Assembly (NCBI GenBank): GCA_949130495.1
Contig: OX422213.1
Location: 542,202,467-542,266,466, forward strand
From: Sambucus nigra
Taxonomy: Eukaryota > Streptophyta > Magnoliopsida > Dipsacales > Adoxaceae
Length of the DNA: 64,000 bases
Reading direction: 5' to 3'
Position numbers and translations under genes: made by a program. Positions 55,856 through 64,000 of this stretch are shown here, in pieces (position 1 is the first letter of the stretch; the number at the start of each line of letters is the position of its first letter). The notes beneath the pieces were generated by a model. The model saw nothing but the letters and a program-made list of their open reading frames with translations. It was not told the origin of the DNA and did not search any database.

Positions 55856-57832
55856 TGAAGCACCTTATACTCTTGACTTACTTGAGTCTACATTGTATAA
55901 GTGCTCATCTAGTTTGGAAATTGTGACAAAATATTGAGTCCCATTCCCTAGATACCAAAGAACCTCAGGTGCTACACTTGATGCCTCAATTGATTCATTC
56001 AAAGGTACAATTCTCAACTCCACACACACTAGGATTGCATACATTCATATATAATGCATTAATTACTAGTGTCAGTTAATTCCCTTTTAAAATAAGGTTT
56101 TAATATTTTTGGGAATTTTTAAAATTTTTAGTATGATTTTTTTCATAATAAAAGTTGGTTATATAAACTTTTGGGGTCATTTTGTAATTTTTGGTTTTAT
56201 CTAAACTTGTTGAATGTTTGGTTGGGTAGAATCCCAAATCGCTTGAGACTTGAGGGTGCATGTGCAATTATTTAGAACACGCATTTTGGTTTAATCTTTG
56301 CCTTACACCTGCCAGTGCCTGACACCTGTTAGCATTATGGCGGCTTGATTTGTGCTTTCTCTTAGACTCAGAACCTTCACTCAATCTCAGCCCTTGGATT
56401 TCTTTTATCAACGTACTACACGCGTTCTATCCCAATCTTTGTGAACCCCCTTAGACCAATCAGAAAACATTTAAACAACCTCTTTTGTTAAATCGCTGGA
56501 TGAGAGTTAAGAGTCCATGACCAAATCTTAGCCATTGGATTTGATCTCTTATTCCCGAACCTTCCTTGCTTTGTATAAAAGGAGGTTAAGTCTCAGCATT
56601 TGAAGACTTTTTCCAGTTCGTCCAAACTGAGAGAAAAAAAGAAGAGAGAGAAATCATAGAGAAAACCCTAAATCGTTCAACCCTAATCTCACTTTCAAAC
56701 CCTAAATTATTTTTTCAAAATTAGTTTACACCAAACACCAAACCTGAGTGTTTAAGAGTTATTTTGGTAGTGGCTTGAAGGCAGTTTATGGGTTGAATCC
56801 ACTAAGTTTGAGATCTTGTAACCAACTTAAGCATTTCAGTTTGATCTCTATTTCTTTTTTATAGAAACTGTAGATCTTTCTATTTTATGTTATATTACAC
56901 TTAGATCTCCATTTTTTATGTTTATCATCTTGAGAAATTAGATTTGTTGATTATTTTTTTATAAATGATTTTCACAACTCTAGAATCAACAAATTTCCTT
57001 TTTGTTCCTAGTTCTTATGAAACAAGACTTCTGATCTAGTTATAATCGCAATTGGTGGTTTTCAATTTCAAAACTATTTTTAAAACCCTCTGTATTTGAT
57101 TAAGACCTTGAACCATCTTTTGAGCAAGGTAACCTTGGATTCTGGGTTAGTTTAAAGATCAACAAAGTTCTTTGATTTTAAAGAAGAGAGAAACTGAAAA
57201 ACTTAATTCATTTAGATCTTTATGTAATTTGATAGGACCTTTGTGTATAAATAAGTGTGATTGTGGGCTTTCATGTGTTAGATCACTTTCACAAACACTC
57301 GTCACACTAAAACACAAGAAGTGTTGGGTTTAAGATCTTGAAACGTCAAAGAGTCGACGTAAAGTTGGAACAAAGTGTTGAGAAATTAGAAAGCTGAGAA
57401 AGCCACATCAACATCAGAACTGCAGAACAGTTAGATTTAAACCTTTGGGTACATATTCTAAACTTATTTAGGTTTGTTTTATTTGCATGTTTGTTAAATA
57501 GCCTGTAACTTGTATATTTTGTTTTAGTGGATTTTTGGTTTGTGACTTAGAAGTCACCGTGGATGTTTCCTCAGTTGGGTGAGATTTTACCACGTTAAAA
57601 ACTGTGTGTACTTAATGTTTCTACATCTCCTCATATCATTCTTGTTGGTGTGCTAATTTAAACGGTTTTTCAAAACTGTTACATAATCTTGAACTTATCT
57701 CGTAAATTAGTTGTTTAAAACGTCTTGTGGTTAATCTGTTTTGCTTTAAATAAGAGTGTTTATCCAAAAAACAGTTCAGAGCTACTTAGATAGTTTAATC
57801 TTGAATTAAACGGCTTAAGTGAAATCTTTTCA
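55856..57832 (+). repeat. 3' LTR of Copia-2
   Basis: Begins TGAAGCACCTTATACTCTTG and ends GTGAAATCTTTTCA, then CCTTG. TATA box at 56574-56582. It matches the 5' LTR throughout, with scattered substitutions and small indels, for example a duplicated CACCTG(C/T)(C/T)AG.. step near 56307-56335. Confidence 0.95.
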
Positions 57833-57837
57833 CCTTG
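57833..57837. repeat. Target-site duplication of Copia-2, right copy
   Basis: CCTTG, identical to 47993-47997. Confidence 0.95.
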
Positions 57838-58112
57838 ACCCAAACTTGATAGGTCTACATTGTTTTTCTTCAAGAAGTCAAATGACATTCCCATGAGATT
57901 CATATCTACCATCAGAGCCGCTGTAGGAGAGCTAGTCTACCCTCCCTATGGAGAAGTTGCCTTGGCTTTGACCTCCATAGCTTTTTCCTGAATAGTCTGG
58001 TCACTGTAAGTTATATTCCTCGATGGAATGTAAAAAAAAATGAGCTCCTGGGACACGTTCAAACCTTCTTTCTCCATGGAAATGGGGATACCTCCCCAAG
58101 AGAGTTGTCAAA
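57838..58112 (-). pseudogene. LTR-B leader and N-terminal frame, upstream half
   Basis: On the element strand this follows the 5' LTR. A frame reads MEKEGLNVSQELIFFYIPSR, then EKAMEVKAKA, a stop, then AALMVDMNLMGMSFDFLKKN and NVDLSSLGQ up to the Copia-2 site. No standard PBS is seen next to the LTR (the element strand reads TTTGACAACTCTCTTGGGG), so the primer tRNA is not identified. I do not recognise the product. Confidence 0.4.
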
Positions 58113-59895
58113 TGTAGGAGGGTAGTGAGATTAGGGTCTATTAATAACAGAAAGGGTGAGGTGTGACCCACTCCAATGGACGTTGTCTGCAAGGTTCTCA
58201 AGAACTTCTAGAGTAGCTTCTGATGAAACCATCTCCGTTTGGTAAAAATGGAGCTCAAGATGGAACTCCCTCCTGGCAAGAAGATGAACTTCCACAATAA
58301 TAATAATAATTTTCTCAAGAAGAGCTCTTGAGAATGATAGTTGTTAGTGAGGAGTGAAAGAACAAGGCACTTAGCACTAGAGAGAGCAGGGAGAGAATAC
58401 TAGGAAGTTCTGGTGTGATTTTGATAGAGTAACAGTGCTATTGAGCTTTCCTATCCTCCCTCGACCTTGCCCAAGTGTCTTATTTATACATGGGCATTAG
58501 GGCTGAGTTGGCACATTGGGCGCCAAAAAATTAGAGGATTAGTGAGGGACAAGTTCTACAGTTTACCATTTGTCCCTTCCTTTCTGCAGAAGCATGTCCC
58601 CTCAGACAGGTGCCACTTGGTGCAAACCAAAGTCAAAAAGTAAATATGTCTCCTAATGGAGACAAAATATCTGATTTGGTAAATATCTTTTGAAATGGTA
58701 AATTTTGGTAGAAACTTTGTAAACTTGATGGGGGTCTCAAGGACCACCTCCTCTAAAATCTTGGTAAGCTTGAGGGGGGTCTTGAGGACCCCCTTCTAAA
58801 ATCATTTTTCTTGAGAGGGACCTAAAGGACCCTCTCCTTTAAAATAATTTTATAAACAATTCTTTTCTTGTGAGTGGCTTCTCACCCTGGTTGTGTCTGA
58901 ATGTGAGGTTTGTGAGGACTGGGAGACCCTAGGGTCTTTCTACTAGTATTGTTTCAATCCTAAAGTGATAAGTGGTTAATCTTGCTCAACAAACCCGGTT
59001 CTTCAACCAACGAGCCAAAACTCCCAAGAGATCCCAACTGGCCTATTTGAGCCCTTCCTGCTGAACTAGGCCACCGATACAAGAAAGTAAGTGTTAGTAC
59101 TTTTGTTCTAAAAAATGACTTTTCTTGGTGAGGGGTTGGTCATGGTATCCACTCCCTTATCCTGTCTTACTTTCTAGAAGCTGAGGGGGAGGACCTTGAG
59201 GGTCCCTCGACCAAATTTTTTCTTGCAGTTGAGGGAGAGGATCCTTGAGGGTTCTGTGACCAAATGATTTATGGGGTTTGAGGGACCCAGGGGGTTCCTT
59301 CTCCCATATGAGTTTTTCTACCGTCAAGGGATCCTGAGGTTCCCTCTCAATATGACTTTCTGTCGGGACCTTAGGGTTCCTTCTCAATATGAATTTCTTC
59401 CCTGGGATTCCTTCTCAATATGAAATTTTGGGACCTTGGGTTCCTTCTAAACATGAATTTCTACAGGGACCCTAGGAGGTGCTTTTCAATATGAAATTTT
59501 ATCGGGACCCTAGGGTTCCTTCTAAATATGAATTTCTTCTGAGACCCTGGGGGTTCCTTCTCAAATATGAATTTCTACTGTGGAAGGACCCTGGGGTTTC
59601 CTTTTCTAATATGAATTTTTGTAGTGGAGGGACCCTATGGGTTCCTTCTCCAATATGAATTTATTTTATCGAGGGAACCTAGGGTTCCTTATCCAATAAG
59701 AATTTCAATGATTGAGGGACCTTGGGGGTTCCTGCACCGAATATCATTTTTCTGTCGTTGAGGGGCCCTGGGGCTTCCTCAACTAATTTGAATTTTGGGA
59801 GTTCCTCCACCTCATATTTTTTGTAAGCTGAAGGGGGGTCTTTGAGGTATCCTCACCCTAAAATATAGTGGTCAAGCTTGAAACACCCTTCTACA
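58113..59895 (-). repeat. 5' LTR of LTR-B (1783 bp)
   Basis: Begins TGTAGGAGGGTAGTGAG and ends AAACACCCTTCTACA, followed by GAACT. Minus-strand TATA box at 58481-58488. It differs from the 3' LTR by many substitutions and indels over the first 300 bases, so the insertion is old. Confidence 0.85.
59280..59800 (-). repeat. ~37-bp minisatellite in the 5' LTR of LTR-B
   Basis: Same repeat type as 41400-41930 (GGGACCCT.GGGTTCCTTCTC, CAATATGAATTTCT), with a different number and order of unit variants. The array has therefore kept changing since insertion, or was converted unequally. Confidence 0.85.
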
Positions 59896-60713
59896 GAACT
59901 AGAAAAATCTCTATAGTTATCTCGTCGGGCACTGAGTAGATGTCTGCAGCAGCTTAATATTGCTCTATGTACGAGACTGGATCAATTTTTCCATTACACT
60001 TGGGAGTTACCACTCGTGGGTTGAACTTGGAAGGTGTGGGGTATTCCACAATTAAACTTGGAAGGTGTGGGGTATTCTGCAATGGATTGTTTGTCTTGGC
60101 CATTACACCTAGCCAATATTCCAACCTTTGCACAGATCCCTTCCAGGAATTTTCTTCTAGCTTGGACTTGTTCGATGTAGATCTAGAGGCTTTATTGTGT
60201 CTATGTTTTGAAATATCCTCCTGAGAGGTTTTCTTGGCATACACATAGCCCCTCATTCTGGCTCTAGATCTTGTATACCCTTATCTGTATTCATGGTGAC
60301 GCTTCAGCTCCTTATGATGTCCTCCAGTTACTCGGGGCCTAAACGATCAAAAGCAAAATCCCTTCTTAGACTCTACAAGACACTTGGTCTTTCTTTGGAA
60401 AAAAATCCACCATCCTAGTAATCTGTTAATTGAAATGAAGAAGTTGCACTAGGACAGTATGACCTATCATGAGAAGAATGAGAATGATAACTTCTTTCAT
60501 TTCTAGTTGGTGGTGGTGGCATATCTCTTTTAGAATTGGAAGACTTAGTTTGCATAATGGAGGCCAATTGCTTAACAGATTCTTGCACGGCTTCCTGCCC
60601 TTTAGTAGTGTTAAGAAGAATTCCCTATAAATATGCCTCACTAGGAAGAGAAGAAGGAATGACGGGATTACCTTCATTTCGAGCGCTATTTTTAGGATCG
60701 GTCAGTTCTTTAG
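59896..60713 (-). pseudogene. Gypsy-4 gag N-terminal part
   Basis: On the minus strand the start region reads SKELTDPKNSARNEGNPVIP, then GQEAVQESVKQLASIMQTK, and later NSWKGSVQRLEYWLGVMAKT (60256-59954) and KFNPRVVTPKCNGKIDPVSY. These align with Gypsy-5 gag (NAWKGSIQRFEDWLGEMAKA; FKALVVMPKYDGKTDPVLH). The ATG seems lost (GTC in its place). Near 60020-60085 a 27-bp ACTTGGAAGGTGTGGGGTAT step is duplicated. It stops at the LTR-B junction. Confidence 0.8.
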
Positions 60714-60758
60714 AGACAAAAAATGAAACGAATGGTAAAGAACGATGAAAAAAAAACC

Positions 60759-60778
60759 TTCCCATAGACTAATCCAAT
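60759..60778 (-). promoter_or_regulatory. Decayed primer binding site of Gypsy-4
   Basis: The element strand reads ATTGGATTAGTCTATGGGAA just after the LTR. Compared with the Tat form TTGGCGCCGTCTGTGGGAA, the central CGCC block is altered. Confidence 0.6.
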
Positions 60779-60779
60779 C

Positions 60780-61245
60780 TGTTGATGTCTAAAAATGGAC
60801 CAACTCCAAATTTTTAATCACGGATAAAAATAAGATAAGTAACCTAAGCCACACACAAGGGATGAGGTTTTTAGAGTGGTTCAGCTGTAAATTAGCCTAC
60901 GCTCACTATTTTTTTTTCAGTAGGGTTTACAATAGATCAGTATGGTGTGTATATGAGTGATTCGAGTTATCCCTTGAGCTAAGGGTGTAGTTTGTATTTA
61001 TAGTGATTAAAAACTCTAGAGATGGATTACCTTTATATTTCCAGGCGTTTATATATTTGTACAATAGAAGAAAATATTAGAATTCAATGCTGCTTGGCAT
61101 CCCATCCGAGCAACTATTAGTATTCCTGTTGGTTGGACTTTTGGAGTTTGTCGGCATTCCAACCAACGAAGTATCTCTGAGGCGGATCAAGTAAGTTGGT
61201 CGTACACGTTGGACGACAGGTGTAGGTCCACATGGGAGTGTAACA
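60780..61245 (-). repeat. 5' LTR of Gypsy-4 (~466 bp)
   Basis: Starts TGTTGATGTCTAAAAATGG, the same opening as Gypsy-5 LTRs (TGTTGATGTAAAAAACTAG). It shares their layout (GAGTGGTTCA.., GCCTACG(C/T)(T)CACTATTTT, minus-strand TATA box at 60995-61002, GTCCACAT near the end). The likely end is GTGTAACA at 61245. No second copy was found in the window. Confidence 0.65.
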
Positions 61246-61529
61246 TTTACACACAATAGTACCCCTAAAAAAATCAACTAAAAATGAATTTTTTACTATT
61301 TTAAACAAATCGGTCAAAATATATCAGTTTTTAAGTAGTATAGAACTGTCGTATATTTGACCAATTGTTTTTAAATAGTAAAAAAAATCATTTTGAGATG
61401 ATTTTTTTCAGGGGTACCTTGAAATGCTTAAACATCAAAATAAAAAAATCAACTCAAAATTACTTTTTTAGTATATAAAAAAAATTGATCCACAAGGACT
61501 AGTCCTTAAGTTGGTTCACATTTGATCAG

Positions 61530-61583
<54 letters not shown>

Positions 61584-61904
61584 ATATATATATATATTAA
61601 ATATCCTACCTAACTTATTTGGTATCACGTTTCCTTGGGTTCGACTATAATTATTGGGAAAAATTATTATTTAGATGATCACCTACACTCGGGTTTATAT
61701 AAGTGCAAATTTCAAACCGTGTGAAGTTCGTTATCGAAGTTGTTTAATGTTACTGAATAAATGCATGTATTTACAATTGTAACGCATATGCTTTGAAGGT
61801 TTGTGTTTTGTTGATCATGCACGTAGTATTATGTTGCCTGAAAATACATTCCATGAATATTACATTTGAATGAATAACTTGTATGGTTATTATCCATGCC
61901 AGCG
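61246..61904. other. AT-rich flank, no gene
   Basis: No coding signal. Includes TTTTTTAGTA/TACTTTTTTAG words that can pair near 61280-61470 (ACTATTTTAAACAAAT.. and ..AAATAGTAAAAAAAATC) and the dinucleotide tract below. Confidence 0.5.
61532..61597. repeat. (TG)n followed by (TA)n microsatellite
   Basis: About 24 TG dinucleotides to 61580, then CG and about seven TA dinucleotides. Confidence 0.98.
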
Positions 61905-62720
61905 GCACAATTCAAATTTTATTGTTTTTATATATACACTTTGGTTAATCTGCATGTACGTTGTTTAATTTTTATATACTTGGTTTTTTCTACATGTACT
62001 TTCTTATTTTTGCATGTACTTTGTTGTTTGTTGCATATACTTTATTGTATTTGCATGTATTTTTCCCACCAAACAACAACCAAGAATTTTGAAACCCATC
62101 TTCATTTCTTGTAATGTGCATAAACTTTGTTTATTTTACATGTACTCTTTGGTTAATTTCATGTAATTTATCTTATCTACATGTAATTTGGTGTTTTCAT
62201 ATATACTTTATTACTTCTTCATTGCATGTATATTGTTGTATGTATTTTCTGCACAACAGACATCAAATTTGAAACCAAACTTCATTTCTTGTTTTGTGCA
62301 TGTACTTTGTCATTTTTACATGTATTCTTTGGTTACTCTGCATATACTTTCATCTTATTTTCATTTACTTTGTTTAATCTTCATGTATTTTCATCATATT
62401 TGCATGTACTTTGTTGTAATCTACAAGCAGTTTTTGTAATCAGCATGAATTTTCTTGTATTTGCATGTATTTTGAACAACAAACAATAATTATGATGCCC
62501 AACTTCAATTACCCTTTTTGTGCATGTACTTTTTTGTTTTTATATATAATTTTTAGTTATTTTGCATGTACTTTGTTGTATTTGCATGTATTGTTTTCCA
62601 TCTAGGTACTTATATATTACATGTACTTTCTTGTAACGTGCATGTGCTTTTTTTAATCTATTGTACTTTCATTTATTTTGCATGCACTTTATTGTTTTTG
62701 CATGTACATTGTTATATTAA
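61905..62720. repeat. Irregular TGCATGTACTTTGTT-type array
   Basis: Some forty variants of TTTGCATGTACTTTGTTGTA at irregular spacing of about 15-30 bases, broken by two related blocks (AACAACCAAGAATTTTGAAACC.. near 62075 and ACAGACATCAAATTTGAAACC near 62255). ORFs here are short and hydrophobic and arise from the repeat. Confidence 0.85.
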
Positions 62721-62745
62721 CACAATTCTAAAAATATAATAGATG

Positions 62746-63235
62746 AAAATTGAAGAAAACCAAGACACATGTACCTAGTGATTTGATGTATGTTCTTTTG
62801 TTATGAGCTCCATCTATCTAGTGTTATGACCTGCGTCTACTTTTCTTCAATAGTCCTTTCTTTCGTATCAGTTATATTGATATGGTCAGCGCCAGCGGCA
62901 CCATTCAATGAATATTACATTCAAATGAATAACGTGTGTGGTAATTATCCGTTCCATAGTTAAAATTGAAGAAAACTAATACACATGCACCTAGTGTTTT
63001 GATTCATGTACTTTGTTATGAGCACCATGTACCTAGTGTTATGACCCGCATGCACTTTTCTTAAATAGTCCTTTCTTTTCTATCAATTATGTTGATATAG
63101 TCTGTGCCAACGACACCATTCCATGAATATTACATTCAAATGAATTATTTATATTCGAATTCTCCATTCCATGGTCACCATTTTATACCCTATATAGTTA
63201 TTGTTCGCGCTAGCGGCACCATTCCATGAATATTA
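62746..63235. repeat. ~216-bp tandem duplication plus partial third copy
   Basis: AAAATTGAAGAAAAC at 62746 and at 62962 start two units that share GTGTTATGACC(T/C)GC, AATAGTCCTTTCTTT and GCACCATTC(A/C)ATGAATATTACATTC. A third partial copy of the end (GCTAGCGGCACCATTCC, ATGAATATTACAG) lies at 63208-63233. A related block is also at 61855-61910, before the TGCATGTAC array. Confidence 0.9.
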
Positions 63236-64000
63236 CAGTTCGATAATTATCCGGTATAGTTTTTACATTCATCTAATTACCCTGTACGTTAATGGTTATA
63301 TTCATATATTTACCCTGCATGGTAATGGTACACACCATGGAAACATTTTCTTGTATAGTACATGAAAATGTAGAAGAAAACCATATATTTACAAAAGAAA
63401 TACACTGTTCTAGTCTAAAATAATGAGGCTACGTGGACCAGTAAAATAGTAACAGCTGTTAAGAGTATCACTAAATCTTCAAATAGTGAATATACTTGGT
63501 CGGCTCAAATATTTTGGGGTCATCCAACTATCCGACCCCATCCATATAGGTGATTAGTTAGTAATGTGAATAGACACACGAGGGATTTAACAAACACCAT
63601 GCACATGCACATTAATAAATATCTAGTTGCCTATTATTGTGTAAAGATGTAAATACCTAGTTTATAAAGGTATTCCATCTCTTCCACTTCTAATTAGATA
63701 AATAGACTACTACTTCCCTTAGCTGAGGGATAGAACCACTATGTTTAAACCCTAAAAAATATTTTTGAGATATTTGTACTAAACCATAAAAAAATAGTGA
63801 TAATACCCTCGTGGATATAGGCATCTTATTTGGACGGAACCATGTAAAACCTTTGTGTGTCTCTATACTTCTCTCATTTATTTAGTTTAACATATTTATA
63901 TGTGATCATATATATTGGGTAACTTGAGTTAATATCATTCCTAACATATTAAAATAAAATTTAGTCATCAATAGATTGGTGACGTATGTGAGAAACGACT
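63236..64000. other. AT-rich sequence, nothing recognised
   Basis: No long frames and no repeat of note on either strand. It may be the edge of non-transposon DNA. Confidence 0.4.

Larger units (their letters stand above)
47998..57832 (+). mobile_element. Copia-2: full-length Ty1/copia element (SIRE-like), decayed
   Basis: 9835 bp with LTRs of 1951 and 1977 bp, a perfect 5-bp target duplication (CCTTG), an initiator-Met PBS at 49951, a polypurine tract ending at 55855, and gag, protease, integrase, RT and RNase H in the Ty1/copia order. Integrase before RT is diagnostic. Long LTRs, a large gag and a long gag-protease linker suggest the SIRE/Maximus lineage (inference). LTRs differ at about eight of the first 205 bases, so this is the youngest insertion of the nest. 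More than ten stops or shifts make it non-autonomous. Confidence 0.95.
40191..59895 (-). mobile_element. LTR-B: minisatellite-built non-autonomous LTR element, split by Copia-2
   Basis: LTRs at 40191-42033 and 58113-59895 start TGTA(A/G)(G)AGGGTAGTGAG and end in ACACCCTT..CA. The target duplication is GAATT (40186-40190) / GAACT (59896-59900). Without Copia-2 it is about 9.9 kb. TATA boxes put it on the minus strand. Its internal part has no gag, protease, RT or integrase. It consists of a short N-terminal frame, an EEP-rich frame, at least five distinct tandem arrays and a basic 21-residue repeat. Same family as LTR-A. The many LTR differences show it is older than Copia-2, in agreement with the nesting. 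Confidence 0.88.
21927..61245 (-). mobile_element. Gypsy-4: Tat-type element, host of the nested insertions
   Basis: Minus-strand parts in order: 5' LTR (61245-60780), PBS, gag N-terminus (60713-59896), gap filled by LTR-B, gag and protease (40190-39023), gap filled by Gypsy-5, the rest of protease, RT, RNase H and integrase (27617-23949), a tandem array, then antisense gene b (21927-23071, +). The flanks of both insertions line up with uninterrupted Gypsy-5 sequence. At LTR-B, GTGATGGAATT and GAACTAGAAAAATC meet where Gypsy-5 reads GTGATAGTTCCTGAG. At Gypsy-5, the interrupted stretch matches 36340-36400. The 3' LTR was not found; Copia-1 or a deletion may have removed it. Confidence 0.85.

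Noticed and set aside
59896..60713. A separate gypsy element on the right side of LTR-B
   Set aside because: Its gag joins the gag at 39023-40190 across LTR-B with a matching target site, so it is the 5' end of Gypsy-4.
61896..62489. Hydrophobic ORFs (72-87 codons) that look like small membrane proteins
   Set aside because: They are generated by the TGCATGTACTTT array (repeated Cys/Phe/Leu codons) and have no other support.

Overview
This window is plant nuclear DNA made almost entirely of nested, decayed LTR retrotransposons. I see no convincing host gene, rRNA, tRNA or CRISPR array. The plant assignment rests on initiator-Met-type primer binding sites (TGGTATCAGAGC), a SIRE-like Ty1/copia element, several Ty3/gypsy elements of Tat type (YVDD reverse transcriptase, a second RNase H, integrase ending in HLKKYY/HLRKYY, a PBS near TTGGTGCCGCCTGTGGGAA) and transposon-encoded domains of the plant 'putative gypsy-type transposon' (Transposase_28-like) family. 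A eudicot seems likely, but the species cannot be named from this. I use these names: LTR-A, Gypsy-1, Gypsy-2, Gypsy-3, Copia-1, Gypsy-4 (the host of the nest), Gypsy-5, LTR-B and Copia-2.

Layout, left part. 1-4039 is the 3' part of LTR-A, a minisatellite-rich non-autonomous LTR element in + orientation. 4190-5090 (-) is a decayed Transposase_28-like gene. 6928-9332 (+) is a Gypsy-1 pol remnant. 9819 to about 15655 (-) is Gypsy-2, a gag-only element with ~3 kb LTRs whose 5' LTR is truncated. 15656-16912 (+) is a Gypsy-3 integrase remnant. 17366-19948 holds LTR-like sequence. About 19949-21900 (-) is the 5' end of Copia-1.

Layout, the nest. Gypsy-4 (-) is the oldest layer and runs from its 5' LTR at 60780-61245 down to its antisense gene b at 21927-23071. 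It is split twice. Gypsy-5 (27623-39022, flanked by GTATG/ATATG) sits in its protease region. LTR-B (40191-59895, flanked by GAATT/GAACT) sits in its gag. LTR-B is itself split by Copia-2 (47998-57832, perfect CCTTG duplication). The order is Gypsy-4, then Gypsy-5 and LTR-B, then Copia-2. LTR divergence by eye agrees: Copia-2 LTRs differ at about 8 of the first 205 bases, Gypsy-5 LTRs at about 22 of 242.

Two things stand out. First, Gypsy-5 carries an antisense module between pol and its 3' LTR: an intron-containing Transposase_28/coiled-coil gene (gene a), followed by a second gene of unknown family (gene b). Gene b recurs at the same relative place in Gypsy-4. Second, LTR-A and LTR-B belong to one family built largely from unrelated tandem arrays. 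Several have unit lengths that are multiples of three (18, 30/48 and 63 bp), and different arrays occupy the same place in the LTRs of the two copies. Right of 61245 the sequence is AT-rich and non-coding, with a (TG)n/(TA)n tract, a TGCATGTACTTT-type array and a ~216 bp tandem duplication.
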